Below are positions 36,786 through 46,482 of a stretch of 64,000 nt of DNA, piece by piece. How positions within the stretch are numbered: the first letter of the stretch is position 1; each line of letters begins with the position of its first letter. The notes below the pieces were generated by a model. It was given only the letters and a program-made list of their open reading frames with translations, made no database searches and had not been told where the DNA came from. Position numbers and translations under genes: made by a program. Where the stretch lies: positions 1-64,000 of the forward strand of contig NZ_NKUI01000041.1 of assembly GCF_014845115.1 (NCBI RefSeq), in the 5' to 3' direction. Source of the DNA: Methylorubrum zatmanii. Lineage in GTDB: Bacteria; Pseudomonadota; Alphaproteobacteria; Rhizobiales; Beijerinckiaceae.

Positions 36786-38666
36786 ATGGTCGATCTGATT
36801 CCACGCGAGCATCTGTTCGGGAATCCGACGCGGTACGGCCATCAGATCAGCCCGGACGGGCGCCGCCTCGGCTGGGTGGCGCCCTTCGAGGGCGTGCTCA
36901 ACGTCTGGTCGGCACCGATCGACGATCTCGAGGCCGCCATCCCCGTCACGACGGACACGCGGCGCGGCATCGACGCCTATGCATTCGCCTATGACGGCCG
37001 ACACCTGCTCTACGTGCAGGACGCCGACGGCGACGAGAACCATCACCTCTACGCCGTCGATCTGACGACCAACGAGCGCCGCGACCTGACGCCGATCCCC
37101 GGCATTGCCGCGGCCATCGTCGGCCTCAGCCGGATCGTGCGCGACCGCATCCTCGTCGCGATCAACGACCGCGACCCACGCTTCCACGATCTGCACACCA
37201 TCGACCTCGCCACCGGCGAGCGCCACCTCGTCGCCGAGAATCCGGGCTTCGCCGGCTTCCTGATCGACGACCATTACGCGGTGCGTTTCGCCATCCGTAA
37301 TCACCCGGACGGGTCGAGCGAGCTGCTCGCCCGCGAGGGCGACGGCTGGACATCCTGGCTGACCTTCCCGCCGGAGGATGCGCGGGTCTCGGGGGCGGAC
37401 AACCTCGACGCCGCCGGCACCGCCCTGTTCTGTCGCGACAGCCGCGGCCGCGACACCGCCGCCCTGACCCGCATCGATCTCGCCACGGGCGAGACCCGCG
37501 TCCTGGCCGCGCATGACGAGGCGGATATCGGCGCCGTGCTTCTGGACGCCGAGACCCACGAGCCGGTGGCCTATTCCGTCACCCATGCCCGCAAGAGCTG
37601 GCACGTGCTCGACCCGCGCTTCGCGGACGACTTCGCCTTCCTCGAGACGCAGGAGCTCGGAGACTGGTTTCCGGCGAGCCGCGACGAGGCCGATACGCTC
37701 TGGATCGTCGTCGCCCGCGCCGACACGCGCATCGGCGAAGCGGCGATCTACGACCGGCGTGCCAAGACGCTCCGCTCCCTCGGCAGCGCCCGGCCCGAAC
37801 TCGACGGCGCTCCCCTGGCGCCGATGAGCCCGACGATCATCCGCTCCCGCGACGGGCTCGACCTCGTCTCCTACCTCACCCGCCCGCTCGACGCGCGGGC
37901 GCCCGGCCCCCTCGTGCTGCTGGTCCATGGCGGCCCCTGGGCCCGCGACAGCTTCGGCTTCGACGGCATCCATCAATGGCTCGCCAACCGGGGCTATTCG
38001 GCGCTCAGCGTCAACTTCCGCTCCTCCACCGGATTCGGGAAGGCCTTCCTCAATGCGGGCGACGGCGAGTGGGGTCGGCGCATGGACGACGACCTCAGCG
38101 ACGCCGTGGCCTGGGCGGTGTCGCAGGGCGTGGCCGATCCGGCCCGCATCGCGATCATGGGCGGCAGCTACGGCGGCTACGCCACGCTGATGGCGCTGGC
38201 CCGCAACCCGGAGGCTTACGCCTGCGGCATCGATCTGGTCGGCCCGGCCAATCTCGAAACCCTGGTGCGGACGATCCCACCCTATTGGGAGGCGATGCGG
38301 GCGCAACTCCACCGCGCCATCGGCGACCCGGACACGGAGGAGGGAATGGCGCTGATCCGGGAGCGCTCGCCGGTCTATGTCGCGGAGCGCATCCGGGCGC
38401 CGCTGCTGATCGTGCAGGGCGCCAACGACCCGCGGGTCAAGCAGGCCGAGTCCGACCAGATGGTGGCCGCGATGGAGAAGGGCGGCATCCCGGTCACCTA
38501 TCTGCTCTTCCCGGACGAGGGGCACGGGCTCGTCCGCCCGGCCAACCGGCTGGCCTTCTTCGCGCGCGCGGAGGTGTTCCTGTCCCACCATCTCGGCGGG
38601 CGCTGCGAGCCGATGCGCGAGGCCGAGTCGGCGGGAACGTCGATGCAGGTGGTGCGGGAAGGCTGA
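36786..38666 (+). CDS. S9 family prolyl oligopeptidase-like serine peptidase
   Basis: The 626-residue protein has an N-terminal beta-propeller (about residues 10-370; repeated motifs such as [17 protein letters not shown]) and a C-terminal alpha/beta hydrolase domain. The catalytic Ser461 is in [12 protein letters not shown], the Asp in [12 protein letters not shown] and the His in FPDEGHGL. There is no signal peptide, so it is cytosolic and cleaves small peptides or acyl-peptides. The start ATG 36786 fits the first propeller strand ([20 protein letters not shown]). Confidence 0.93.
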   Translation: MVDLIPREHLFGNPTRYGHQISPDGRRLGWVAPFEGVLNVWSAPIDDLEAAIPVTTDTRRGIDAYAFAYDGRHLLYVQDADGDENHHLYAVDLTTNERRDLTPIPGIAAAIVGLSRIVRDRILVAINDRDPRFHDLHTIDLATGERHLVAENPGFAGFLIDDHYAVRFAIRNHPDGSSELLAREGDGWTSWLTFPPEDARVSGADNLDAAGTALFCRDSRGRDTAALTRIDLATGETRVLAAHDEADIGAVLLDAETHEPVAYSVTHARKSWHVLDPRFADDFAFLETQELGDWFPASRDEADTLWIVVARADTRIGEAAIYDRRAKTLRSLGSARPELDGAPLAPMSPTIIRSRDGLDLVSYLTRPLDARAPGPLVLLVHGGPWARDSFGFDGIHQWLANRGYSALSVNFRSSTGFGKAFLNAGDGEWGRRMDDDLSDAVAWAVSQGVADPARIAIMGGSYGGYATLMALARNPEAYACGIDLVGPANLETLVRTIPPYWEAMRAQLHRAIGDPDTEEGMALIRERSPVYVAERIRAPLLIVQGANDPRVKQAESDQMVAAMEKGGIPVTYLLFPDEGHGLVRPANRLAFFARAEVFLSHHLGGRCEPMREAESAGTSMQVVREG

Positions 38667-38673
38667 GGTATCG

Positions 38674-38700
38674 TCTCCCTCCCCGGTCGGGGGAGGGAGA
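38674..38700 (+). terminator. 11-bp stem hairpin after the S9 peptidase gene
   Basis: tctccctcccc and ggggagggaga pair perfectly around ggtcg, seven bases after the stop. No T-run. Confidence 0.45.
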
Positions 38701-38738
38701 GCGGGTGCGCCCTGTCCGGCGCATATGCCTATTCGCGG

Positions 38739-38760
38739 CTCCTCCCCTCTCGGGGAGGAG
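38739..38760. terminator. 9-bp stem hairpin between convergent genes
   Basis: ctcctcccc and ggggaggag pair around tctc, close to the 3' end of the acidic protein gene on the minus strand. Its arms resemble those of the hairpin at 38674. Confidence 0.45.
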
Positions 38761-38790
38761 CGTATCTTGAGCGGCCGTGGGCCGGATCGC

Positions 38791-39144
38791 TCAGGCGTCG
38801 AGGGTCTCGTCGTCCTCGTCGTCGATGTCCACGAGGAAGACGATGTCGGCCTCGTCCTCTTCCTCGTCATCCGCGCCGCTGGCGGCATCGGCGGCGTGAT
38901 GGTCGTCGGCCTCGAAATCGCCCTCGCCGTCATCGGCGGCCAGCGCGTCCTCGAACTCCTCGATCTCGTCCTCCGAGGCCTTGCGGATGACGAGTTCCGA
39001 GGTGCCGTTCCAGATCGGCTTGCCGGCGGTGGTGAGGCTGCGGATGTCTTCCTTGAAGCCGTCGCAGGTGAACAGGTCGCGGGCGGTCGCCTCGTCGCCG
39101 TTGATGACCGCGATCGCCGTGCCGTCGATCTCGAGCGTGAACAT
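38791..39144 (-). CDS. hypothetical protein with very acidic C-terminus
   Basis: The 117-residue protein has a folded-looking N-terminal half (FTLEIDGTAIAVINGDEATA, then CDGFKEDIRSLTTAGKPIWN), while the last 60 residues are mostly Asp, Glu and Ala. ATG 39144 is chosen because GAGG lies nine bases upstream; ATG 39153 is the alternative. The tail would carry a large negative charge. No family is recognised. Confidence 0.65.
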   Translation of the reverse strand: MFTLEIDGTAIAVINGDEATARDLFTCDGFKEDIRSLTTAGKPIWNGTSELVIRKASEDEIEEFEDALAADDGEGDFEADDHHAADAASGADDEEEDEADIVFLVDIDDEDDETLDA

Positions 39145-39339
39145 CGGGAACATCCTCGGAGAGGGATAAAGAGCCACGCGCCGACGCGCCGCGTCCCGCG
39201 GGGAACCGCGACCGGTTTGGCCGGGTTCGGCGGCGCTTGTAGGCTGCCGGCACCGGATTCGTCGATGGGCCACGGGCGAGTTTCGCGCTCTGGCCGCGCG
39301 AACCGCCCGCTGAACGTCCCGTCGGCCTCGGTTCGACGG

Positions 39340-40374
39340 CTACGTGCCGCTGCTGCCGCGGGCGATGGCCCGCTTCACCACACCCTGCACCTCGCTGTTC
39401 GACAGGAACAGGTCGTGGTTGAACAGGCCGCCGCCGTAATCCGAGGCATCGGCGACGCGCACGCCCAGTTCCTCCAGGCGCTTGCGGTCGGCGGCGCCGG
39501 CGCGGACCACGCCCCCCGCGATGGCCCCGGAGATCTCGAGGGCCCGGTCGTTGGTCGCCGAGATGACGGTGATGCGCTTGGCGTCCGGCCCCAGGCGCTC
39601 GACGCCGTTGGCAAAGAGGTCGATGTCGATGTCGGGCGCGGCCAGAACCACCGCGCCGATCCGGGCGACGGCCGCCTCGCCGGCCTCGACCCGCAACATG
39701 CGCAGGGTTTCGAGGGTCAGGAGCGTGCCCATGGAATGGGCGACGATATGGATGCGCCCGCCGCTCGGCGTCGTGGCGAGGGTCTTCAGCAGATCCTCGA
39801 AGGCGTCGCGGGACCACAGGGCGCTCTCGCGGTCGTAGCCGTAATCGAAGGTGGCGGCGGCCGAGGGCCAGGTGAACAGGGCCGAGGCGCCCCTGAAGCG
39901 GATTCCGTCGGAGAGCATCGCGGCGCTGATCGCGGCGGATTCGAAGCTCTCGCGGTAGCCGTGGACATAGATCAGCACGTCGCGGCCGAAGGCGGCCTGG
40001 GCGAAGGCCGCCGCCGATCCCGGCCCGGTGGTCACCTCGCCGACGGAGCGGATGCCCCAATCGCTGCCGATCACCGACGACACCTTGCCGATCAGGGACC
40101 GGTCCGGTGCCGCCATGCGCGCCTCCGCGAAGCTGAGGCCCCGGCCGCGTTCCGAGCCGAAATAGGGCGGCTTCGGCGGGTTGCCGGAGGCCGGGCGGCG
40201 GGTGGTGGCGACGAGGAGGACCGGGCTCACATCGAGCGCCGATTGCGTCTCGGCCACCGCGCCGGTGGCGAGGCCGTCCATGACGCAGCCGGAGAGGGCG
40301 GGGGAAAGGCCGGCCGCTCCGGCAAGGCCCATCAGGCGCAGGAGGGAGCGGCGGGTCGCGTCGGAAGGCTGCAT
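39340..40374 (-). CDS. exported alpha/beta hydrolase (DUF900-type), probable lipoprotein
   Basis: The 344-residue protein has a signal with RRSLLRLMGLAGAAG and the lipobox-like LSGC at about residue 30, so it is probably exported, possibly by Tat, and lipid-anchored. The hydrolase domain shows VLIYVHGYRESFES (oxyanion region), nucleophile Ser in IHIVAHSMGTLLTLE, and a late NHDLFLSN His. This matches DUF900 esterase-like proteins. Substrate unknown. It is divergent from meaB, 144 bases away. Confidence 0.85.
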   Translation of the reverse strand: MQPSDATRRSLLRLMGLAGAAGLSPALSGCVMDGLATGAVAETQSALDVSPVLLVATTRRPASGNPPKPPYFGSERGRGLSFAEARMAAPDRSLIGKVSSVIGSDWGIRSVGEVTTGPGSAAAFAQAAFGRDVLIYVHGYRESFESAAISAAMLSDGIRFRGASALFTWPSAAATFDYGYDRESALWSRDAFEDLLKTLATTPSGGRIHIVAHSMGTLLTLETLRMLRVEAGEAAVARIGAVVLAAPDIDIDLFANGVERLGPDAKRITVISATNDRALEISGAIAGGVVRAGAADRKRLEELGVRVADASDYGGGLFNHDLFLSNSEVQGVVKRAIARGSSGT

Positions 40375-40518
40375 GGCCGTTATGGTCCCCGGAAAATCCC
40401 GTGGCGGTGGCAAGCCGGCACGGGGCGTCCCTCCTTCGCGTAGGATCTTGGCCGTGGCGGGGCACGAATGGGATTTTGAGCACTCGACGCCCGGCCCCGG
40501 CCCCGGCATGAAGGGGCC

Positions 40519-41508
40519 ATGAGCGCGACCCTCCCCGACATGGATCACATCCGCGAGCGTCTTCTGGCCGGCGACCGAGCGGCCCTGGCCCGCGCCATCA
40601 CGCTCGCCGAGTCGCGCCGGGCCGATCATCGGGCGGCGGTGCGCGACCTGATCGATGCGGTGCTGCCGCAAACGGGCCGAGCGATCCGGGTCGGCATCAC
40701 CGGCGTGCCGGGGGTGGGCAAGTCGACCACCATCGACGCCCTCGGCTCGCTCCTCACGCAAGCCGGGCACAAGGTGGCGGTGCTGGCCGTCGATCCGTCC
40801 TCGACCCGCACCGGCGGTTCGATCCTCGGCGACAAGACGCGGATGGCGCGGCTCGCCATCGACCGCAACGCCTTCATCCGGCCCTCGCCCTCCTCGGGCA
40901 CCCTCGGCGGCGTCGCCGCCAAGACCCGCGAAACCATGCTGCTGTGCGAGGCGGCGGGCTTCGACGTGATCCTCGTCGAGACGGTCGGCGTCGGCCAGTC
41001 CGAGACGGCGGTGGCCGACCTCACCGATTTCTTCCTCGTGCTGATGCTGCCGGGGGCCGGCGACGAGCTTCAGGGCATCAAGAAGGGCATCCTCGAACTC
41101 GCCGACATGATCGCGGTCAACAAGGCCGACGATGGCGAGGGCGAGCGCCGCGCCAATGCCGCGGCGTCCGAGTACCGCGCGGCGCTCCACATCCTGACGC
41201 CGCCTTCCGCCACCTGGACGCCGCCGGTGGTCACCATCTCAGGCCTGCACGGCAAGGGCCTCGACGCCCTGTGGAGCCGGATCGAGGATCACCGCGCCAA
41301 GCTGACCGCGACCGGCGAGATCGCGCGGAAGCGGCGGGAGCAGGATGTGAAGTGGATGTGGGCCCTGGTCCACGAGCGGCTGCACCAGCGCCTCGTCGGC
41401 AGCGCCGAGATCCGCAAGGCCACCGCCGAGGCGGAGAAATCCGTTGCCGCCGGCACGCATTCGCCCGCCGCCGGAGCCGATGCCATCGCGACCCTGATCG
41501 GGTTGTGA
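40519..41508 (+). CDS. meaB: methylmalonyl-CoA mutase-associated GTPase MeaB
   Basis: The 329-residue G3E-type GTPase protects and reactivates B12-dependent acyl-CoA mutases. Walker A GVPGVGKST is at residues 62-70; the family motifs LAVDPSSTRTGGSILGDKTR and LVETVGVGQSE follow, and NKADDGEGERR is the guanine-specificity motif. The C-terminal dimerisation helix is complete. In methylotrophs MeaB supports methylmalonyl-CoA mutase and is required for growth on C1 compounds. The ecm/meaA gene is about 3 kb away. It overlaps the next gene by four bases (GTGA). Confidence 0.96.
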   Translation: MSATLPDMDHIRERLLAGDRAALARAITLAESRRADHRAAVRDLIDAVLPQTGRAIRVGITGVPGVGKSTTIDALGSLLTQAGHKVAVLAVDPSSTRTGGSILGDKTRMARLAIDRNAFIRPSPSSGTLGGVAAKTRETMLLCEAAGFDVILVETVGVGQSETAVADLTDFFLVLMLPGAGDELQGIKKGILELADMIAVNKADDGEGERRANAAASEYRAALHILTPPSATWTPPVVTISGLHGKGLDALWSRIEDHRAKLTATGEIARKRREQDVKWMWALVHERLHQRLVGSAEIRKATAEAEKSVAAGTHSPAAGADAIATLIGL

Positions 41509-42188
41509 ACCGTCTGCTGATCACGGGCTTCGGCCCGTTTCCCGGCGTTCCCGACAATCCGAGCGGGCGGCTGGCCCGCCGGCTCGCGACTCTGCCGCGC
41601 CTGCGTCTGATTCTGGGGCACCGGCCGGATTGCCTCGTGCTCGACACACGCTACGGCGCCCTCGAGACACACCTCGCCCCGGCCTTGGCGCGGGAACCAC
41701 TCGCCGTGCTGATGATCGGTGTGGCGGCGCGCCGCCGCCGGGTCTGCGTCGAGAGCCGCGCGGTCAACCGGGTAAGCCGGCTGTTTCCCGATGCGGGCGG
41801 CATGGTCGGGCGGCGATTCGCCCTCGATCCCGGGGGGCCGGCCCAAAGGTGGAGTCCGGCGGCTCTGCCGGTCCGCGCGGCGCTGAGACGGGCCGGTCTC
41901 GCCGCCGCGCCGTCGCGGGATGCCGGCCGCTATCTCTGCAACGCCTCCTATTTCCGCGCGCTGGAGAAGGGGCACCCGGTGGTCTTCCTCCACATCCCGA
42001 TGCCGCCGCGTACCAAGCGCAGGACAGACGGGGGAGGGCGCCGCCGGCCGGTTCTCGACCTGTGGGCGGAGGCGTTCGCGGAAGCGGCGCGGGTGCTCGC
42101 CCTGCGAGGCAGGGCGAGAGCTGAGAGCGCTTTCCGCCGAAGCGGAGACCGGTTCGGCGCGAGAAAGCGCGTCTCAACAAGGGCCTAG
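41505..42188 (+). CDS. pyroglutamyl-peptidase I-like protein (peptidase C15 family)
   Basis: The 227-residue protein has the C15 signature TGFGPFPGVPDNPSG at residues 7-21 and all three catalytic residues in family context: Glu83 in GVAARRRRVCVESRAVN, Cys145 in AGRYLCNASYF and His163 in FLHIPMPP. The family removes N-terminal pyroglutamate. It starts at a GTG overlapping the meaB stop, so translation is coupled. The last 25 or so codons and the stop come from a nested palindromic repeat (42127-42170), giving an arginine-rich tail not expected in the family. Confidence 0.85.
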   Translation: MNRLLITGFGPFPGVPDNPSGRLARRLATLPRLRLILGHRPDCLVLDTRYGALETHLAPALAREPLAVLMIGVAARRRRVCVESRAVNRVSRLFPDAGGMVGRRFALDPGGPAQRWSPAALPVRAALRRAGLAAAPSRDAGRYLCNASYFRALEKGHPVVFLHIPMPPRTKRRTDGGGRRRPVLDLWAEAFAEAARVLALRGRARAESAFRRSGDRFGARKRVSTRA

Positions 42189-42190
42189 AA
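42117..42190 (+). repeat. nested palindromic repeat overlapping the peptidase-like gene
   Basis: gcgctttc (42127-42134) pairs with gaaagcgc (42163-42170), and inside it cgccgaa (42135-42141) pairs with ttcggcg (42153-42159), leaving an 11-base loop. The sequence, with accggttcggcg followed by gcgtctcaacaagg, resembles a palindromic repeat that I recall as common between genes in Rhizobiales. The host reading frame runs through it and stops at 42188. Confidence 0.75.
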
Positions 42191-42243
42191 CCGTGCCCGC
42201 TTGCAACGCGGTCGGGCCCGGCTCTCAAGGCGGCTGAGGCCCA

Positions 42244-42849
42244 TCAGGCCCATTCGCGCTGGGCGAGCTTCGCCTCGTAGGCCTCGATGGCCGCAGCCTT
42301 CTGGTCGAGGGTGAGTCCGATCTCGTCGAGGCCGTTCAGCAGGTTGTGCTTGCGCCCCTCGTCGATGTCGAAATGCAGGGTGCCGCCGTCCGGACCCTTG
42401 ATGGTTTGAGCCGCCAGATCGATCGTCAGCGTCGCGTTGGCGCCGCGCTCGGCGTCCTGGAACAGCTTCTCCAGATCTTCGGGCGAGACGACGATGGCGA
42501 GGATGCCGTTCTTGGCGCAGTTGTTGAAGAAGATGTCGGCGAAGCTCGTGGAGATCACGCAGCGGATACCGAAATCGGCCAGCGCCCAGGGGGCGTGCTC
42601 GCGCGAGGAGCCGCAGCCGAAATTATCGCCTACCACCAGGATCTTGGCGTTGCGATAGGCTGGCTGGTTGAGAATGAATTCGGGATTCTCCGAGCCGTCG
42701 TCGTTGTAGCGCATCTCGGAGAACAGGCCCTTGCCGAGCCCGGTGCGCTTGATCGTCTTGAGATACTGCTTCGGGATGATGCGGTCGGTATCGATATTGA
42801 TGATCCGCATGGGCGCGGCGACGCCCTCCAGGGTCGTGAACTTTTCCAT
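42244..42849 (-). CDS. leuD: 3-isopropylmalate dehydratase small subunit
   Basis: The 201-residue protein pairs with LeuC to isomerise isopropylmalate in leucine biosynthesis. The substrate-binding swivelling domain is complete: [19 protein letters not shown] near residue 15, then [17 protein letters not shown] near 74-90 and [18 protein letters not shown]. Length is typical. No leuC is in the window. The frame is open 61 codons further upstream, but ATG 42849 fits the family start. Confidence 0.96.
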   Translation of the reverse strand: MEKFTTLEGVAAPMRIINIDTDRIIPKQYLKTIKRTGLGKGLFSEMRYNDDGSENPEFILNQPAYRNAKILVVGDNFGCGSSREHAPWALADFGIRCVISTSFADIFFNNCAKNGILAIVVSPEDLEKLFQDAERGANATLTIDLAAQTIKGPDGGTLHFDIDEGRKHNLLNGLDEIGLTLDQKAAAIEAYEAKLAQREWA

Positions 42850-43019
42850 CGCTCTTCTCGAAATCGTCGTCTCGGCCGGCAATCCTCGCCCGGCCTCGGT
42901 CCATCGCCTTTTAGCAGCAGGATTGACGCACCGGTAGCCGAGCGGCACCGGCCTGTTCCGGTCAAGCCCCGGCTTGCGGTATAGGTCGTCCGTTTTGCGA
43001 TAGGGGGGATTTACGTCAG

Positions 43020-43193
43020 ATGGCCGAGACACCCGACACCTTCAAGAAGGCGCCCAAGCGCAAGCCCTCCAAGGGCAAGAGCGTGGCCGTCTCGCCCGAG
43101 ATGCGGCAGGCCTATGCCGACATGATCAAGCAGCGGGAGGAGAAGGAGCAATCCTACGGCCGCCACCTGCGGCAGGACGAGCCGCGGCGGTGA
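43020..43193 (+). CDS. small basic conserved-looking protein, 57 residues
   Basis: The ORF starts at ATG 43020, with GGGGGG about 11 bases upstream. It encodes a lysine-rich N-terminus ([15 protein letters not shown]) followed by a helical segment ([20 protein letters not shown]). Codon third positions are strongly GC, as in neighbouring genes. It ends 12 bases from the convergent trpS stop. No function is recognised; a nucleic-acid-binding role is possible but only suggested by charge. Confidence 0.65.
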   Translation: MAETPDTFKKAPKRKPSKGKSVAVSPEMRQAYADMIKQREEKEQSYGRHLRQDEPRR

Positions 43194-43205
43194 CGGCCGG
43201 GTTCG

Positions 43206-44267
43206 TCACACCGCTTTGAGCGAGGGCCCGCGACGGACGAAGCCGACGATGTCCTTGACCGCGTCGAGGGTCGGCGCGGCGATGGCCGCCGCCCGCTCGG
43301 CACCGTCGCCGAGAACCGAATCGATGTAGCCCGGATCGGCGACGAGCCGCTTCATCTCGGCCCCGATCGGCGCCAGCATCTCCACCGCGAGATCGACCAG
43401 CGCCGGCTTGAAGCTGGAGAAGTGCGCGCCGCCGAAATCCTTCAGCACCTCCTCGCGGGTGATGCCGCGCAGGGCCGCGAAGATGCCGACGAGGTTATCG
43501 GCCTCGGGCCGCCCGGCGAGGCCGGCAACCTCCGAGGGGAGGGGCTCCGGGTCGGTCTTGGCCTTGCGCACCTTCTGGGCGATGCCGTCGGCGTCGTCGG
43601 TGAGCGCGATGCGCGAATAGTCCGACGGATCGGACTTCGACATCTTCTTGGTGCCGTCGCGCAGGGACATGACGCGCGCGGCCGGCCCGCCGATCAGCGG
43701 CTCGGTGATCGGGAAGAACTGCTCGCCATGGCCGTGAGCCAGGATCGACTGCGAAAAGTCGTTGTTGAACTTCTGCGCGATGTCACGGGTCAGTTCGAGA
43801 TGCTGCTTCTGGTCCTCGCCCACGGGCACGTGCGTCGCCCGGTAGGCCAGGATGTCGGCGGCCATCAGCACCGGATAGTCGTAGAGGCCGATGGAGGCGT
43901 TCTCGCGGTCCTTGCCGGCCTTGTCCTTGAACTGCGTCATGCGGTTGAGCCAGCCGAGGCGGGCGACGCAATTGAAGATCCAGGCCAGTTCCGCGTGCTG
44001 CGGCACTTGGCTCTGGTTGAAGACGATGGACCGCTTCGGGTCGATCCCGGCGGCGAGGAAGGCGGCGGTCACCTCGCGGATCTGGCCGCGCAAAGCCTGC
44101 GGATCCTGCCACAGGGTGATCGCGTGCAGATCGACCACGCAGTAGAGGCACTGCGCGTCCCGCTGCTGCATCTCGACGAAGCGCTTGATGGCGCCGAGAT
44201 AGTTGCCGAGATGCAGGTTGCCGGTCGGCTGGACGCCGGAAAAGACGAGCTCGGTGAACGCGGCCAT
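43206..44267 (-). CDS. trpS: tryptophanyl-tRNA synthetase
   Basis: The 353-residue class I synthetase charges tRNA-Trp. [20 protein letters not shown] carries the HIGH-type HLGN motif at residues 19-22, and GTKKMSKSD near 203-211 is the KMSKS loop. [11 protein letters not shown] and [18 protein letters not shown] are further TrpRS signatures. Length is normal, with no fusion domains. Confidence 0.97.
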   Translation of the reverse strand: MAAFTELVFSGVQPTGNLHLGNYLGAIKRFVEMQQRDAQCLYCVVDLHAITLWQDPQALRGQIREVTAAFLAAGIDPKRSIVFNQSQVPQHAELAWIFNCVARLGWLNRMTQFKDKAGKDRENASIGLYDYPVLMAADILAYRATHVPVGEDQKQHLELTRDIAQKFNNDFSQSILAHGHGEQFFPITEPLIGGPAARVMSLRDGTKKMSKSDPSDYSRIALTDDADGIAQKVRKAKTDPEPLPSEVAGLAGRPEADNLVGIFAALRGITREEVLKDFGGAHFSSFKPALVDLAVEMLAPIGAEMKRLVADPGYIDSVLGDGAERAAAIAAPTLDAVKDIVGFVRRGPSLKAV

Positions 44268-44378
44268 CGGCGCGGGTCCCTGGAAAGAAGGTCCGGGTCG
44301 AGGCGATCTCGCATCCCGCTTTAAGCGGCGGGTTCTGGCACCGGCAGCGGCAGCCGGTCAAGCAGGCGGATGAGGCGT

Positions 44379-44402
44379 TCCCGCTCCCGATCGGGAGCGG
44401 GA
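44379..44402. terminator. perfect 24-bp palindrome downstream of ecm/meaA
   Basis: tcccgctcccga and tcgggagcggga are exact inverse complements with no spacer. It lies between the minus-strand mutase stop and trpS start. As RNA it could form a hairpin with up to ten usable pairs, but there is no T-run; as DNA it is a perfect dyad. Either a 3' end for the mutase mRNA or a site ahead of trpS. Confidence 0.45.
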
Positions 44403-44415
44403 CGGTTCGTCTCGA

Positions 44416-46482
44416 TCAGAAGACCTGTGCGGCGCCTTCGTTCCGGCGCGGCGCGCCGGGCACGCCGGCTTCCGCATCGGCCTTGTCGGCGGCGCGCTTG
44501 TCCAGCGCCCGCTCCACCACCTTGGCGAGGCCGACCATGATCTTGTCGAGCTCGTAATCCTTGGGGGTGTAGACCGCGGTGACGCCCATGTTCTTGAGCA
44601 CCAGCTCGTCCTCGGTGGAAATGATGCCGCCGACGACGACCGGCACGTGGTCGAGGCCGGCTTCGCGCAGCTTGGCCTTCACCTCGCGCACCAGCGGCAC
44701 GTGGCTGCCGGAGAGAACCGACAGGCCGATGACGTGGGCGCCGCGCTCCTTCGCCTTGGCGACGATCTCGGTCGGCGTCTGGCGGATGCCGTCATAGGTC
44801 ACGTCGAAGCCGACATCGCGGGCGCGCAGGGCGATCTGCTCGGCGCCGTTGGAATGGCCGTCGAGGCCGGGCTTGCCGACCACGAGCTTCGGCGTCTCAC
44901 CGAGCCGCTCGCCGAGATCGGCGATGAGCAGGCGGGCCTCCTCCGCCGCGCCGGAGGTCACCGTCTGAAGCGTGACGCCGGTCGGGGCGCGGTATTCGCC
45001 GAACACCTCGCGCAGGCGCTGGCCCCATTCGCCGGTGGTCACGCCCGCCTTCGCCGCGGCGATGGAGGGTGGCATGATGTTGGCGCCGGAGCGCGCAGCC
45101 TGTTCGAGGTCGGCGAGGGCTTGGCCCACCGCCCGGTCGTCGCGCTTGGCGCGCCATTCGCGGATGCGGGCCTCGGCCTCCATCTCCACCGTCTCCGAGA
45201 CGGTGAAGATCGCCCCGTCCCCGGAGGTGAGCGGCGAGGGCTCGCCCTGCTGCCACTTGTTGACGCCGACGACGATCTGCTCGCCCTTCTCGATGGCGGA
45301 GATGCGCTTGGCGTTCGATTCCACCAGCGCCCGCTTCAGCTCGCCCGCCTCGACCGCCGAGACCGCTCCGCCGAGTTCGGCGATCCGCTTCAGCTCGGCG
45401 CGGGTCTGCTCCTTGAGCGCCTCGACGCGGGATTCGATCACCGTCGAGCCGTCGAAGATGTCGTCGTATTCGAGCAGGTCGGTCTCGAAGGCGAGGATCT
45501 GCTGCATCCGCATCGACCATTGCTGGTCCCAGGGCCGGGGCAGGCCGAGGGCCTCGTTCCAGGCCGGCAGCTGCACGGCGCGGGCGCGGGCGCGCTTGGA
45601 CAGGGTCACCGCCAGCATCTCGATCAGGATGCGGTGGACGTTGTTTTCCGGCTGCTGCTCGGTCAGGCCGAGGCTGTTCACCTGCACGCCGTAGCGGAAG
45701 ATGCGCTTCTTGGCGTCGGTGATGCCGTAGCGCTCCTGGGCGATCTCGTCCCACAGCTCGGCGAAGGCCCGCATCTTGCAGATTTCGGTGATGAACCGCA
45801 TGCCGGCATTCACGAAGAACGAGATCCGGCTGAAGACGTCGGGGAAGCTCGCCTCGTCGAAATCGGGATCGTTGCGCACCGTGTCGAGCACGGCGATGGC
45901 GATGGCCAGCGCGTAGGACAGCTCCTGAACCGGCGTCGCCCCCGCCTCCTGCAGGTGGTAGGAGCAGACATTCATCGGATTCCACTTCGGCACGTTCTTG
46001 GTCGTGAACAGGATCACGTCCTTGGTCAGCCGGAGCGAGGGCGCGGGCGGGAACACGTAGGTGCCGCGCGAGAGATATTCCTTGATGATGTCGTTCTGCG
46101 TGGTGCCCTGCAGCGCCGAGATCGGCGCGCCCTGTTCCTCGGCCACGGCGAGGTAGAGCGACAACAGCCACGGCGCCGTGGCGTTGATCGTCATCGAGGT
46201 GTTCATCTGCGCCAGCGGAATCTGGTCGAACAAGGTCCGCATGTCGCCGAGATGGGCGATCGAGACGCCGACCTTGCCGACCTCGCCGCGGGCGAGTTCG
46301 TGATCGGGATCGTAACCGGTCTGCGTCGGCAGGTCGAAGGCGACCGAGAGGCCCGTCTGGCCCTTGGCGAGGTTGCCGCGGTAGAGTTTGTTCGATTCCG
46401 TCGCGGTGGAATGGCCCGCATAGGTGCGGATGATCCACGGCTTATCGCGCTTGATCTCGGCGACGCTCCCTTGGGCGCTCAT
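44416..46482 (-). CDS. ecm: ethylmalonyl-CoA mutase (coenzyme B12-dependent), formerly MeaA
   Basis: The 688-residue enzyme converts ethylmalonyl-CoA to methylsuccinyl-CoA in the ethylmalonyl-CoA pathway. The N-terminal acyl-CoA mutase barrel has YRGNLAKGQTGLSVAFDLPT and TMTINATAPWLL-type segments (seen as NTSMTINATAPW). The C-terminal B12 domain has GKPGLDGHSNGAEQIA, with His543 as the cobalt ligand, and VVVGGIISTEDE. The size and the single-polypeptide layout match Ecm/MeaA rather than the two-subunit methylmalonyl-CoA mutase. It lies in reverse orientation upstream of katA-ccr. Confidence 0.95.
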   Translation of the reverse strand: MSAQGSVAEIKRDKPWIIRTYAGHSTATESNKLYRGNLAKGQTGLSVAFDLPTQTGYDPDHELARGEVGKVGVSIAHLGDMRTLFDQIPLAQMNTSMTINATAPWLLSLYLAVAEEQGAPISALQGTTQNDIIKEYLSRGTYVFPPAPSLRLTKDVILFTTKNVPKWNPMNVCSYHLQEAGATPVQELSYALAIAIAVLDTVRNDPDFDEASFPDVFSRISFFVNAGMRFITEICKMRAFAELWDEIAQERYGITDAKKRIFRYGVQVNSLGLTEQQPENNVHRILIEMLAVTLSKRARARAVQLPAWNEALGLPRPWDQQWSMRMQQILAFETDLLEYDDIFDGSTVIESRVEALKEQTRAELKRIAELGGAVSAVEAGELKRALVESNAKRISAIEKGEQIVVGVNKWQQGEPSPLTSGDGAIFTVSETVEMEAEARIREWRAKRDDRAVGQALADLEQAARSGANIMPPSIAAAKAGVTTGEWGQRLREVFGEYRAPTGVTLQTVTSGAAEEARLLIADLGERLGETPKLVVGKPGLDGHSNGAEQIALRARDVGFDVTYDGIRQTPTEIVAKAKERGAHVIGLSVLSGSHVPLVREVKAKLREAGLDHVPVVVGGIISTEDELVLKNMGVTAVYTPKDYELDKIMVGLAKVVERALDKRAADKADAEAGVPGAPRRNEGAAQVF

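Noticed and set aside
36672-38933. 753-codon open frame antisense to the S9 peptidase gene
   Set aside because: The plus strand encodes a complete peptidase with catalytic triad; the antisense product has no domain features.
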